The notes under the pieces: model-generated
Told to the model about the DNA's origin: nothing
The model's database searches: none
The model's input: the letters and a program-made list of their open reading frames with translations, nothing else
Part shown: positions 25,562-34,574 of the stretch, one piece after another
Position numbering within the stretch: the stretch's first letter is position 1
Layout: every line of letters starts with the position of its first letter
Program-made: the position numbers and the translations under genes
Origin: Streptomyces sp. MJM8645
Lineage (GTDB): Bacteria; Actinomycetota; Actinomycetes; Streptomycetales; Streptomycetaceae
Assembly (NCBI RefSeq): GCF_001625365.1
Contig: NZ_LJJF01000001.1
Location: 682,001-746,000, forward strand
Length of the DNA stretch: 64,000 nucleotides
Reading direction: 5' to 3'

Positions 25562-26533
25562 TTGGTTACCATCGCAGACTCCGAGCTCGACGTCTTTCCA
25601 CTCTGCCTCGGCGGCAGCGTCTTCGGATGGACCGTCGACGAGCGGACATCCTTCCGCGTCCTCGACGCCTACGCCGCCGCGGGCGGGAACTTCATCGACA
25701 CCGCCGACTCCTATTCCCAGTGGGCCCCCGGAAACACCGGCGGGGAGTCCGAGTCCATCCTCGGCAACTGGCTGGCCGCGCGCGGTCAGCGGGACCGTTT
25801 CGTCATCGCCACCAAGGTAGGCCGACTGAACGGACTGTCCGGGCTCACGGCGAAGGTCGTTCACCAGGCCGTGGAGGAATCCCTGCGCCGTCTGCGGACG
25901 GATCATATCGACCTCTACTACACGCACGCGGACGACCCGGAAACTCCCCTCGAAGAGACCCTCGCCGCACTCGACACACTGATCGTGGCAGGGAAGGTGC
26001 GCCATATCGGCGCCTCGAACATCAGCGGCCCCAGGCTGGCTGAATCCCTTGAGGTTTCGAAGCGTTCGGGGCTCGCCTCGTACGTGGCGGTCCAGCCTCC
26101 CTACAACCTCATGGAACGCGAGCCCTTCGAGAGCGGGATCGCCCCGGTCTGCGAGCGCGAGGGCGTCTCCTGCGTCCCGTACTTCGCCCTGGCGCAGGGC
26201 TTCCTGACGGGCAAGTACCGCGAAGGCGCACCCGCCGTTCCCAGCGTCCGCAGCGACGCGGCACGACCGTACGGCGAAACGCCCCGCGGCCGCACGGTGC
26301 TCCGGACGCTGGACACGATCGCCTCCGAGCACGACACCGCCCCCGCCGCGGTGGCCCTGGCCTGGCTGAGGGCGCAGCCCCATGTCGTCGCTCCGCTCGC
26401 CAGCAGCAGGACGCCCGAGCAGCTCGCCGAACTGACCCCGGGAGCGACCCTGGAACTCTCCCCGGCCGAGGTTCACTCGCTGGACCTCGCTTCACGGACC
26501 ACCGCGGCGGACCACCATGCGCATGTCGGCTGA
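25562..26533 (+). CDS. Aldo/keto reductase
   Basis: 323 residues from a TTG at 25562 behind AGAAGG; I chose it because the family alignment begins there. The AKR TIM barrel shows CLGGSVFGW, the catalytic tetrad as Asp and Tyr in NFIDTADSYS, Lys in FVIATKVGR and His in LYYTHADDP, then IGASNIS and the C-terminal NADPH region PLASSRTPEQL. It would reduce a carbonyl with NADPH. It resembles the Streptomyces aldo/keto reductases that act on sugars and secondary metabolites. It precedes the JAB-domain gene by 16 bp, so they probably form one operon. Confidence 0.9.
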   Translation: MVTIADSELDVFPLCLGGSVFGWTVDERTSFRVLDAYAAAGGNFIDTADSYSQWAPGNTGGESESILGNWLAARGQRDRFVIATKVGRLNGLSGLTAKVVHQAVEESLRRLRTDHIDLYYTHADDPETPLEETLAALDTLIVAGKVRHIGASNISGPRLAESLEVSKRSGLASYVAVQPPYNLMEREPFESGIAPVCEREGVSCVPYFALAQGFLTGKYREGAPAVPSVRSDAARPYGETPRGRTVLRTLDTIASEHDTAPAAVALAWLRAQPHVVAPLASSRTPEQLAELTPGATLELSPAEVHSLDLASRTTAADHHAHVG

Positions 26534-26549
26534 AGGAGGAGGAGCCGCC

Positions 26550-27140
26550 GTGACCCTCACCCCCCACACCGCCCTGATCGGATTCGACGCCGTCAAGTCG
26601 TTCATCTCGGTAGCGCGCGATGAATACGAGGCCTGTACCCCGCAGGAACCACCCTCCTGTTTCGCCCTCCTGCTCGGCACCGTCGACGACGGTGTCGCGG
26701 CCATCACCTCGGTCCAGTTCGCGACCAACGTCCGTGCCACCGACCCGATGGCGCTCGAAGAGTTCTCGAGCTCCATAGAGCCGTGCTTTGGAAGCGCCTA
26801 CCGAAACCCCCGCCGGGGATTCTGGTGCAGCTCGCAGGATCTGCTTCGTATTCACCGGCAGGCGGACCGTGACGGGGCCGAGATCCTGGGCTCCATCCAT
26901 CTGCATCCCGACTGGCACCGGATCGGCCCACCCGAAGAGCGAGGGCTGCGAATAAGCGAGGAGCCGACACCGATGGACCGCTACATGCTCGACAACAGTC
27001 GGTACCCGGTGAACATGATCTGCTATCTGGAATCCGGCCCACAGGGGGTTTCCGCCGCACTCGCGGCATGGGGCCCTCCTCCCGAGGGAGAGGTCGCGGC
27101 GCCATGCCCCCGCCTCCTTCTGAGGTTCAGCGCGTCCTGA
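26550..27140 (+). CDS. JAB/MPN-domain (JAMM-like) protein
   Basis: 196 residues from the GTG at 26550, five bases behind an AAGGAGGAGGAG ribosome site. The fold pattern fits an MPN domain: CFALLLG, then ILGSIHLHPDW carrying the HxH metal pair, and later PTPMD, where T-x-x-D could take the place of the usual S-x-x-D of JAMM metallopeptidases, though an insertion of about 18 residues separates them. If active it would be a zinc isopeptidase that trims or releases a ubiquitin-like or sulfur-carrier protein. No such partner is visible. It is co-oriented with the aldo/keto reductase and followed by a strong terminator. Confidence 0.6.
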   Translation: MTLTPHTALIGFDAVKSFISVARDEYEACTPQEPPSCFALLLGTVDDGVAAITSVQFATNVRATDPMALEEFSSSIEPCFGSAYRNPRRGFWCSSQDLLRIHRQADRDGAEILGSIHLHPDWHRIGPPEERGLRISEEPTPMDRYMLDNSRYPVNMICYLESGPQGVSAALAAWGPPPEGEVAAPCPRLLLRFSAS

Positions 27141-27178
27141 GGAACGGCAGGCTCACCCCTCGCCACCGGCGGGACTCC

Positions 27179-27210
27179 GCCCCGGTCACGCTCGCGGATG
27201 TGACCGGGGC
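27179..27210 (+). terminator. Hairpin terminator after the AKR-JAB pair
   Basis: A perfect 11-bp stem (27179-27189 with 27200-27210, GCCCCGGTCAC arm) with a 10-nt loop lies 38 bp after the stop codon of the JAB-domain gene. Confidence 0.78.
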
Positions 27211-27460
27211 GGGGCCGCCCGTCCACCCCTGGGTGAGTACCGCCGGAACGGGGCCGTCGGGGCGGACGGTGGTGCTGTAGGCGGCGCTGGTGGGGGTGGA
27301 GGAACAGCCCGGTCGGCGTGGTCGCGGTGGCCTCGTGCCCGGCGACCGGCAGGGTGACCCGCTCGTCCCGGATGAACGTGTCGTGCCGGAGCATCATGGC
27401 CCCGATCCGGGGGCCCGACACCGTACCGCCCGCTGCCTGGGGGCCGGCGAGTCAACCCCG

Positions 27461-27629
27461 TGGGTCGACAACGACGCGGCGTGGAGAATTGATTATCTGA
27501 TGGTCAGTCAGAACCTCGCGGACGGACACCTGCACCAAGGCCTACATCGAACGCCCCGCCTCCTCTGCCGATCGATGGAGCAACCACGCACCGGTGACCG
27601 CCGTCTTCGACCTTGACCAACTCCTGTAG
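27461..27629 (+). pseudogene. 3' remnant C of an exonuclease III (xth) gene, frameshifted
   Basis: It begins WVDNDAAWRIDYLMVSQNLA in one frame, then shifts and continues TKAYIERPASSADRWS and NHAPVTAVFDLDQLL before TAG at 27627. It is a different xth lineage from remnant A (RIDYLMVSQ against RIDLQVATP), with the same conserved C-terminal NHAPV/SDHAPV region. Confidence 0.78.
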
Positions 27630-28314
27630 CACCGACGGGAAGTCGGACGACTGGCTTCTGATGCCTCGGCCGTCGCGCTGCTTGATTCGGGCGACGACCG
27701 AGACTGCCACCGGCCTGCGGCTGGATCGCGCCGCCATCCGTGCTTCGGAGTGATGGTCAGCTGACGCTCCAGAAAAATCGTTTTGTAAAGGCCAAGGCCG
27801 TCTCGCCGCAGCATGGGCGACGAATGGCATCGACGCCCATGCGCAGGACCTGCCGGTGTTCTGTCGCTTCCTCCACGAGCCCCGGACCGGGAAGTCGACC
27901 CACCCGACCCGACCGCGCCACCGGAGCAGCAGACGTTGCCAAGGTCGAGACCGCCGACCGGCTCGCACCCGCACCCATCGCTGAGACCCAAAACGCCACC
28001 GGCAGGGGGCACGCCAGGGTCCCGGCCAGCCGCCAAGCGGAGCACCCCTCGTCCGGCCACGCCGCCCAGGCCGCCGACCTGGTGACCCGTTTCGAGCGGG
28101 CCAAGGCCGCAGACGACGTGTCTGCCGCGACCTCGATCCGTGAGGAGTCGGTGCGCGCCCTCGGCGCACCCGGGGTGCCGGGCTCGACGGCCAAAACGCT
28201 TCGACGGCTTCTGAGGAACCTGCACAAGTGGATCGGTTCGCACGAGGCCGGCGACGTCCTGGCGCTCGAAGGCACGCTCACGCGCGCCTTCGAGCGCCAG
28301 GACTCCGGGCCGGC
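27630..28314. other. Degenerate region without a recognisable gene
   Basis: Open frames exist on both strands, but none shows a family pattern, and the GC skew by codon position is poor. A plus-strand stretch around 28070-28310 (VTRFERAKAADDVSAATSIR and on) looks helical and might be a broken gene. I cannot support a call. Confidence 0.4.
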
Positions 28315-28690
28315 TTACAGCAGGGTGGCCTCGGCGGTGCCAATGGCCTGGGGCACCGCCAGAATCGCGCCGTCGACGTAGTCGATGCCGGCCTCGGCCG
28401 CCCACTCGGCGGTCTCCCGGGCCTGGGTGGAGCTCGCCATGGTCAGGTTGACCAGGGTGCGGCCGGCCAGGGAGGAGGCGGCCGGGTCCAGCAACCTGTG
28501 CACGGCGTCGTAGTCCGAGACACGGACGACGACCAGCGGGCTCGCCTCGAGCGCGCTCCTGACCGAGCCGGCGAGGGGCGCGCCCTTGGCGACGAGCTGC
28601 TCGGCCTTGCCGGCCGAGCGGTTCCAGACGGTCGTCGGGTGGCCCTTGTCCAGGAAGACCGCGGCCGACGCCTGGCCCATCACCCGCGGT
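28315..28690 (-). pseudogene. Truncated imine-reductase/6PGDH-like NAD(P)-binding gene
   Basis: About 125 codons encode ASAAVFLDKGHPTTVWNRSA, then VVRVSDYDAVHRLLDP, LVNLTMASSTQARE and YVDGAILAVPQAIGT, the middle of the N-terminal Rossmann domain of imine reductases and hydroxyisobutyrate dehydrogenase relatives. The dinucleotide-binding start is missing on one side, and the whole helical C-terminal dimerisation domain on the other. Full-length members are about 290 residues, so this is a fragment cut at both ends. Confidence 0.8.
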
Positions 28691-28865
28691 GGACGGTGCA
28701 CGGCCTCCCGCCGGACCCGACGTCACGGCCGAGGCCCCGGGCGACCTGCTGGACGTCCTCCTCGCCTTCGGCGAGCCGCCCGGCAGGGTGGGCCGCCGCT
28801 GCGAACGGTGGTCCCGTGCAAGCGCATTGGCCGGGTAGGACGAGTTGGACGGGCCGACCGGCCGG

Positions 28866-30953
28866 TCACCAGCCGTCGGTGAGCCGGAAGGCGTGGGAGA
28901 AGGAGGCTCCGCCCGTGTTCATCCATTCGTCGAGGACGCCGTAGGTGTCGTTGCGGGCGATGAGGTCGGCACGGCCGGTGCCCCGGAAGTCACCGGCAAC
29001 CGTCTGCGAGAACGGACCCCACCCGTCGGTGACGAGCACGCGGCCGGCGAAGGTACCGTCCCCGTTACCGGGCCACATGTACAGATTGCCCGTCGCGTCC
29101 TCCCTCGCCATCAGGTCCGCATGACCGGTCCCCCGGAAGTCACCGGCAACCGTCTGCGAGAACGGACCCCACCCGTCGGTGACGAGCACGCGGCCGGCGA
29201 AGGTACCGTCCCCATTGCCGGGCCACATGTACAGATTGCCCGTCGCGTCCTCCCTCGCCATCAGGTCCGCATGACCGGTCCCCCGGAAGTCACCGGCAAC
29301 CGTCTGCGAGAACGGACCCCACCCGTCGGTGACGAGCACGCGGCCGGCGAAGGTACCGTCCCCGTTACCGGGCCACATGTACAGATTGCCCGTCGCGTCC
29401 TCCCTCGCCATCAGGTCCGCATGACCGGTCCCCCGGAAATCGCCGGCGGTGGTCTGGGAGAACGCGCCCCAGCCGGCCGTCAGGTCGGTCCTGGCCGTGA
29501 AGGACCCGTCTCCCAGCCCCGCCCACTCGTACAGGTGCCCGTCCGAGTCGTCTCGGGCGACGAGGTCGCCGATGCCCTTGCCGTGGAAGGCTCCGGCCGT
29601 CGTCTGGGAGAAGGTGTGGGAGGGGCTGGTCGGGGCGGGCCGCGGGGCGAGGACCTCGGCGAGGGCCGTGTTCCCGTTGGTGGTGAAGTGCAGGTGGTCG
29701 GAGGAGACGTAACCGGCGAACGCGGCGCTCGGGTTGAGCGGGTCGCGGGTCGCCCGGTCGAAGTCATGGAAGCCGTCGATAGCCGTCGTCGTGCGGATCC
29801 AGTCGTTGACGCACTGGCGCACCCGGTCCCGGGCGGCGGTGTAGTCGGTGTAGCCCTGGAAAGCGGGGATGGTGGCAACGGTGAAGCGCAGCCCGGCCGC
29901 GTGCGCGCGTGAGGCCAGCTGCTGGATCCCCGACTCGAGCGCGGAGTCGGAGGCGTCGTCCATCGTGATGTCATTGATGCCCTCGTAGAGCACGACGCTC
30001 CGCACTCCGGTCTGGGAGAGGACGTCCCGGTCGAAGCGGTTGAGCGCGCTCTGACCGAAGCCGACGCGTCCTCCCGTCCCGTCGGTGAGGATCCGGTTGC
30101 CGGAGATGCCCTTGTTGACGATGCCCTCGGGCGTCGGTCGGGCGCTGAGGGCGCGCCCGTAGTCATCGGCCCAGCGGGTGTTGGAGTCCTGGTTGGTGTG
30201 CCCGCCGTCCACCTGCGAGTCGCCGAGGGCGACCACCGTCCCGTCGCTGCCGGCGGCCGTGACGTCCAGGCCGCCGAGGAAGGCCCAGTAGGCGTACGGG
30301 GTGGAGAGGTTGGCGCCGCCCGTGTCCTGGGTGCGGTCGGCTCCGTCGCCGGGGGCGGAGGTGTAGGAGGTGGTGAGCGTGTACGGGTGGTAGGGCGCGG
30401 TGGTGACCCCGTCGGGCAGCCAGAGGCTGACCAGCAGGTTCTCGTCTGCGGTGACCGGGAAGGCGACGGGGTCGCTGTAGACCTCGCCGCCGGGTGGGAT
30501 GACGGTCCGGCCCGAACCGCCGAACGTCAGGGTGGCCGGCGTGGCCGCCGCCGTGGCCGGATTCCCGTTCCGGGCGGAAGTCCTGTCCTGGGCCGCGACG
30601 GTGACGTGCCCGATGGTCACCGGGTCCGGGCTGAAGGTGTTCACCAGGTGGATCCGGGCGGAGCTGCCGCCGATGCTGGTGTGGACGACCATGCGCAGGG
30701 TCTGCCGCCCCGTCACGCCCGAGGATGCCGACGGTCCTGCCAGGCTCATGGCGGTACCCCAACTTCCCGTCCAGGCCGAGGACTCGGGGCGCGGCACGCC
30801 CGGGGCTGACGGGAGCGCGGCGGGGACCGGCCCGCAGCCGACGGCCGCGTTCGCCGGGGCCGCGGGCGGCAGGGCGGCGAACGCGCCGAGGACGACGGCG
30901 GCTGCCGTCATGGCGGACGGGCGGCCCCGCAGTGGGCGGTGGGTGACGTGCAC
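28866..30953 (-). CDS. Secreted SGNH/GDSL hydrolase with VCBS-type repeats
   Basis: 695 residues from the GTG at 30953, five bases behind AAAGGA. A signal peptide (hydrophobic VVLGAFAALPPAAPANA) is followed by a beta domain, then the SGNH domain: block I VVALGDSQVDGG, block II KGISGN, block III YEGINDI, block V SSDHLHF. After about residue 490 come FG-GAP/VCBS-like repeats of 50 residues (FSQTVAGDFRGTGHADLMAR core, then YMWPGNGDGTF), a beta-propeller or sugar-binding tail. Three central repeats are almost identical at DNA level. It should be an extracellular esterase, perhaps acting on plant polysaccharide esters. It is divergent from the PIG-L gene. Confidence 0.92.
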   Translation of the reverse strand: MHVTHRPLRGRPSAMTAAAVVLGAFAALPPAAPANAAVGCGPVPAALPSAPGVPRPESSAWTGSWGTAMSLAGPSASSGVTGRQTLRMVVHTSIGGSSARIHLVNTFSPDPVTIGHVTVAAQDRTSARNGNPATAAATPATLTFGGSGRTVIPPGGEVYSDPVAFPVTADENLLVSLWLPDGVTTAPYHPYTLTTSYTSAPGDGADRTQDTGGANLSTPYAYWAFLGGLDVTAAGSDGTVVALGDSQVDGGHTNQDSNTRWADDYGRALSARPTPEGIVNKGISGNRILTDGTGGRVGFGQSALNRFDRDVLSQTGVRSVVLYEGINDITMDDASDSALESGIQQLASRAHAAGLRFTVATIPAFQGYTDYTAARDRVRQCVNDWIRTTTAIDGFHDFDRATRDPLNPSAAFAGYVSSDHLHFTTNGNTALAEVLAPRPAPTSPSHTFSQTTAGAFHGKGIGDLVARDDSDGHLYEWAGLGDGSFTARTDLTAGWGAFSQTTAGDFRGTGHADLMAREDATGNLYMWPGNGDGTFAGRVLVTDGWGPFSQTVAGDFRGTGHADLMAREDATGNLYMWPGNGDGTFAGRVLVTDGWGPFSQTVAGDFRGTGHADLMAREDATGNLYMWPGNGDGTFAGRVLVTDGWGPFSQTVAGDFRGTGRADLIARNDTYGVLDEWMNTGGASFSHAFRLTDGW
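28981..29430 (-). repeat. Three near-identical 150-bp tandem repeats inside the SGNH hydrolase gene
   Basis: Units begin at 28981, 29131 and 29281 and are exactly 150 bp (50 codons) each, differing at only a few bases. A diverged fourth unit starts at 29431. They encode the VCBS-like repeats, and their near identity means recent expansion or gene conversion. Confidence 0.95.
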
Positions 30954-31339
30954 AGGAGTCCTTTCGCCGGGTACGGAAAACCATTCCCGCATGGCTCGGG
31001 TGACGAAGAAATGGTGGCGATCCGTTTCCCGAAGGAGGAGGTCCGAGAATGGCCGAGAAATCTCGGAGCCCGCTCGCCATCCACCATGCAATCACCGCCG
31101 GTCCGGATTTCGCCAGGAGGAACATCAGGCGGAAACCATGGGGAAGTTCCAGCAGAAACCGCGCTGTACAGGCGAGATCGGCGAGAAAAAGACGGATTGG
31201 CTTGATTGCACGTCAGTTGACTGTCGCGCCTGACGAGATTTGCGATATACCGTCTCGGGCACTTCCCGCCCTACAATCCGCCAATCTCCTCCTGGCGTGA
31301 TCACCTGCCGACCTCGAATCTCGAATGAGGGGAAATCAC
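30954..31339. promoter_or_regulatory. Divergent promoter region of two secreted-enzyme genes
   Basis: 386 bp lie between two divergent start codons. No gene is seen. A TTGACT at about 31217 is a possible -35 element, but no well-spaced -10 box follows. No CebR-type palindrome occurs here. Confidence 0.45.
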
Positions 31340-33292
31340 ATGGCAATCGGACGACGGCAACTCCTCACCTCCCTCGCGCTGACCGCCCTCGCCGCACCCG
31401 TCCTGGCCAAGGGGACCGCGACCCGCGCCTCCGCGGCCACGGGTACGGGTACGGGTACGGCCGCACGTATGGCCGCCGGCTCCGGGCCGCTGTTCATGCA
31501 GATCGTCGCCCATGAGGACGACGACATCCTGTTCATGAACCCGGACCTGTCCAACGCCCTCGGCAACGGCACCCCGTCCGTCACGGTGTTCGTCACCGCC
31601 GGGAACATCACCGGTGACCCGTGCGTGGGCGGCTGCTGGGACCCCGCCGGCGACCCACTGCGCACCTGGAACCGCCAGATGGGCGCCGTCAACGCCTACT
31701 CCCGGATGACCGGGGTCGGCGACAACGACCCGGCGACCGACGAGATCGGGCACTGGACGGTCGAGGCGTGGACGGTCGCGGGCAAGCAGGTCGAGCGTTA
31801 CATGCTCAAGGACCGGCCGGTGCACCTGATCTTCCTCAACCTGCACGACGCCGGGCTCGCCAACGTGCTGAACGGCGGCACCGACACCACGGTCGTCCCG
31901 AAGGACAGCCCGCTGTCCGGGCCGTCGACCTACACGGCGGCGGACGTCGTCGAGGTGCTGCGGCAGATCATGGTGACGTACCAGCCGACCGTGCTCCGGG
32001 CCCAGGACGAACTCCCGGACACCCGCTACAAGGACGACCACTCGGACCACATCTCCGCCGCGAAGTTCACGGGCGTGGCGGCGAGCCAGTACGGCGGCTC
32101 GCTGATCCAGGTGAACTACCGGGACTACAACATCAGCGACTGCCCGGTGAACCTCGACCCGGCGACGGTCGGCGCCAAGGGCGTGTTCGTCTCCGAGTAC
32201 GCCAGCCACGACCACTCGGGGAACTACGAAACCGCCTGGTTCTCCCGGATGTACTACCGCTGGTCGCGGGGCACCTCCTGGGCCGGACTCAACCAGGACG
32301 GCCGGCCGCAGGTCTTCGTCGTCCGGGCGGGCTCCCTCTACACGTACTGGCGTCAGGGGGACGGCAGTTGGGGCGGCCCGGCACGGTTCGCCGACCCTGG
32401 CGGGCGGCTGGCGCCGGGCATCGCCGTCGGCACCAACGCGGACGGCCGGATGGAGGTCTTCGCCCGCCGCCTCACCGACCACCACATCGTCTCCGTCCCG
32501 CAGACCACGCCCAACGGCGTGTGGCGGGACAGCTGGGCCGACCTCGGCAACCCCAACGCCGGGCTCGACAACGCGGGCCAGGTCGGCGTGCCCGCGGTGG
32601 TCGCCTCCCAGGACGGCCGGCTGGAGCTCTTCGTCAAGAACGGCGGCGGCGGCCTCAGCAGCATCCGGCAGACCAGCCCGAACGGCGCCTGGACGACCAC
32701 CTGGGATGACCTGCACGGCACCGACATCCAGGACCCGGTCACCGCGATCCGCAACGGCGTCGGGAGGATCGAGGTCTTCGCCAGCACCCGCGACGGGGTC
32801 GTCAACTGGTGGCAGACCGCTCCGAACGACGCCATCAACGGCCCGGGCCCGATCCCGAACTCCCGGCCGGCCAGCCCGCCCAAGGCCGCGCTCGACCAGG
32901 ACGGCCGCATCGAACTCGCCTACCGCGAGGCTGGCACCGGCGCGATGCTCGTCAGCTACCAGACCCAGCCCGGCGGACCGTGGAGCCAGTCCCCGGGCAA
33001 CCTCGGCGGCCACGCAGGAGTGGGCGAGCCGGCGATGGCCAACCTCGGCGGGCGGGTCGTCCTGTTCGAGCGCAACGGCGGCGGCGGCGTGAGCACCACC
33101 GCCCAGACCGCCCCGAACGCCGGCTACGGCGCCTGGCAGGACCTCGGCGGCACCGTCCTCGACTACCCGACCGCGCTCGTCGACGGCGGCGGTGTCCTCC
33201 ACGTGTTCGCCATCGGCACGGACGGCCGCGTCTACTACCGCACGGGCACGACGCCCACCAACCTCGGCGGCTGGCAGGGCATGCCCCTGTGA
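31340..33292 (+). CDS. Secreted PIG-L-like deacetylase with propeller repeats
   Basis: 650 residues from the ATG at 31340 (AGGGGA upstream); an ATG five codons earlier is possible. A twin-arginine-type signal (GRRQLLTSLALTALAAPVLA) is followed by a PIG-L/LmbE domain: VAHEDDDILFM (usually AHPDDD, here with Glu), GNITGDPC and YKDDHSDHISAAKF with the third zinc ligand. Residues from about 320 to the end are repeats with WAGLNQDGRPQVFVV, QDGRLELFVK and QDGRIEL, the PLL/fucose-lectin-like beta-propeller pattern. It should de-N-acetylate a glycan or glycolipid outside the cell, with the propeller binding sugar. The Pro-to-Glu change next to the first zinc ligand is unusual. Confidence 0.88.
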   Translation: MAIGRRQLLTSLALTALAAPVLAKGTATRASAATGTGTGTAARMAAGSGPLFMQIVAHEDDDILFMNPDLSNALGNGTPSVTVFVTAGNITGDPCVGGCWDPAGDPLRTWNRQMGAVNAYSRMTGVGDNDPATDEIGHWTVEAWTVAGKQVERYMLKDRPVHLIFLNLHDAGLANVLNGGTDTTVVPKDSPLSGPSTYTAADVVEVLRQIMVTYQPTVLRAQDELPDTRYKDDHSDHISAAKFTGVAASQYGGSLIQVNYRDYNISDCPVNLDPATVGAKGVFVSEYASHDHSGNYETAWFSRMYYRWSRGTSWAGLNQDGRPQVFVVRAGSLYTYWRQGDGSWGGPARFADPGGRLAPGIAVGTNADGRMEVFARRLTDHHIVSVPQTTPNGVWRDSWADLGNPNAGLDNAGQVGVPAVVASQDGRLELFVKNGGGGLSSIRQTSPNGAWTTTWDDLHGTDIQDPVTAIRNGVGRIEVFASTRDGVVNWWQTAPNDAINGPGPIPNSRPASPPKAALDQDGRIELAYREAGTGAMLVSYQTQPGGPWSQSPGNLGGHAGVGEPAMANLGGRVVLFERNGGGGVSTTAQTAPNAGYGAWQDLGGTVLDYPTALVDGGGVLHVFAIGTDGRVYYRTGTTPTNLGGWQGMPL

Positions 33293-33301
33293 CCGCCGGT
33301 T

Positions 33302-33339
33302 CCGTCGGCCGGTCGGACACACTCCCGACCGGCCGACGG
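33302..33339 (+). terminator. Hairpin terminator of the PIG-L-like gene
   Basis: A perfect 15-bp stem pairs 33302-33316 with 33325-33339 around an 8-nt loop, ten bases after the stop codon. Confidence 0.85.
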
Positions 33340-33348
33340 GCCGGGCCC

Positions 33349-33412
33349 GTGGGAGCGCCCGTGGAAGCGCCGGTGGAAGCGCCGGTGGGAGCGCTCTCAC
33401 GCCGTGTAGGAT
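33349..33412 (+). promoter_or_regulatory. LacI/CebR-type operator array and -10 box of the LacI gene
   Basis: Four head-to-tail 12-bp units (GTGGRAGCGCYS) start at 33349, 33361, 33373 and 33385. The last extends into the near-perfect palindrome GTGGGAGCGCTCTCAC (33385-33400), one base from the known CebR box TGGGAGCGCTCCCA. A TAGGAT at 33407-33412 can serve as the -10 box. The placement implies autorepression of the gene at 33450. Confidence 0.75.
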
Positions 33413-33449
33413 GGCCACTCCCCAGAGTGAGCCACACCGGAGTGTGATC

Positions 33450-34499
33450 ATGACCCGAACTGACAGGCCGGGCCCCGGAAGCGCCCGGTCTGCCGCGCGA
33501 CCGACGGTGGAGGACGTGGCCGCCCGCGCGGGAGTCAGCCGGGGAACGGTGTCCCGGGTCATCAACGGTTCGCCCAAGGTGAGCGCCAGGGCGAGGGAGG
33601 CCGTGGAGCACGCCGTCGCCGAGCTCGGCTACGTACCCAACCAGGCGGCACGGTCCCTCGTGACCTCGCGCACCGACGTCGTCGCCCTGGTCGTCCCGGA
33701 GAGCCTGGCGCGACTGAGGTCGGAGCCGTACTTCGCGGACGTCATCACCGGGATCTCCGACGAACTCGCGTCGACCGACCTTCAGTTGCTGCTGACCCTG
33801 GTCCGCAACGAGGACGAGCGCGAGCGTCTGACGCGCTACCTCACCGCGCGCCGGGTCGACGGGGTGCTCCTGGTCTCGGTGCGCCAGGACGACCTGTTGC
33901 CCGACCTGCTCGAACAGCTCGGGATGCCGGCCGTACTGGGCGGTCGCCGGTCCGAGCGCGAATCGCTGAGCTACGTCCACGCCGACAACGCCGGCGGGGC
34001 CCGGGCGGCCGTCCGGCACCTGGTCGGGCGCGGCCGCACCAGAGTGGCCACCATCACGGGGCCGCTCGCCATGGAGGCGGCCGGGGCACGCCTGGCGGGG
34101 TACCGGGAGGCGCTCACGGAGGCCGGCCTCGCCCCGGAGGACGCGCTCGTCGCCCACGGCGACTTCACCGAGGCGGGCGGCTACGCGGCGATGTGCGAGC
34201 TCCTGGCCGAAATGCCCACCCTCGATGCCGTGTTCTGCGCCTCCGACCTGATGGCCGTGGGCGCGTTCCGGGCACTGCGCGAGGCCGGGCGGCGCGTGCC
34301 GGGAGACGTGGCCGTCGTCGGCTTCGACGACTCCGTCATCGCCCGTAGCACCGAGCCGCCCCTCACCAGTGTTCGCCAACCGACCGAGGCGATGGGGCGG
34401 TTGATGGTTCAGCTGCTGCTCGAGGAGATCGCCGAACCCGGGCGGCCGCGTCGCCAGGTGATCCTTCCGACCGAACTGACGGTCCGCGCCTCGGCCTGA
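33450..34499 (+). CDS. LacI-family (CebR-like) transcription regulator
   Basis: 349 residues from the ATG at 33450. The N-terminal helix-turn-helix and hinge helix are TVEDVAARAGVSRGTVSRVI then YVPNQAARSLVTSRT. The periplasmic-binding-protein-like domain follows with VVALVVPE, YFADVITGI, VDGVLLVS, a conserved HADN-type site, and VVGFDDSVIARSTEPPLTSV near the C terminus. It should bind a sugar and release its operator. Boxes matching the CebR consensus lie directly upstream and again at 34614-34629 before the next gene. In other Streptomyces, CebR senses cello-oligosaccharides. No sugar transporter is adjacent, so its regulon lies mostly elsewhere. Confidence 0.92.
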   Translation: MTRTDRPGPGSARSAARPTVEDVAARAGVSRGTVSRVINGSPKVSARAREAVEHAVAELGYVPNQAARSLVTSRTDVVALVVPESLARLRSEPYFADVITGISDELASTDLQLLLTLVRNEDERERLTRYLTARRVDGVLLVSVRQDDLLPDLLEQLGMPAVLGGRRSERESLSYVHADNAGGARAAVRHLVGRGRTRVATITGPLAMEAAGARLAGYREALTEAGLAPEDALVAHGDFTEAGGYAAMCELLAEMPTLDAVFCASDLMAVGAFRALREAGRRVPGDVAVVGFDDSVIARSTEPPLTSVRQPTEAMGRLMVQLLLEEIAEPGRPRRQVILPTELTVRASA

Positions 34500-34574
34500 C
34501 GGCCTCGGACGGCTTCGAACTGAATGGCCGTCACGTTCCGTTGTTCCGGTATGAGCCACTGCCGCGTGTCGCGG

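Noticed and set aside
28690..28865. Possible short regulator remnant
   Set aside because: One frame looks weakly protein-like, but there is too little sequence to name a family.
28981..29430. CRISPR array or satellite
   Set aside because: The 150-bp units are in frame and encode VCBS-like protein repeats inside an intact gene.
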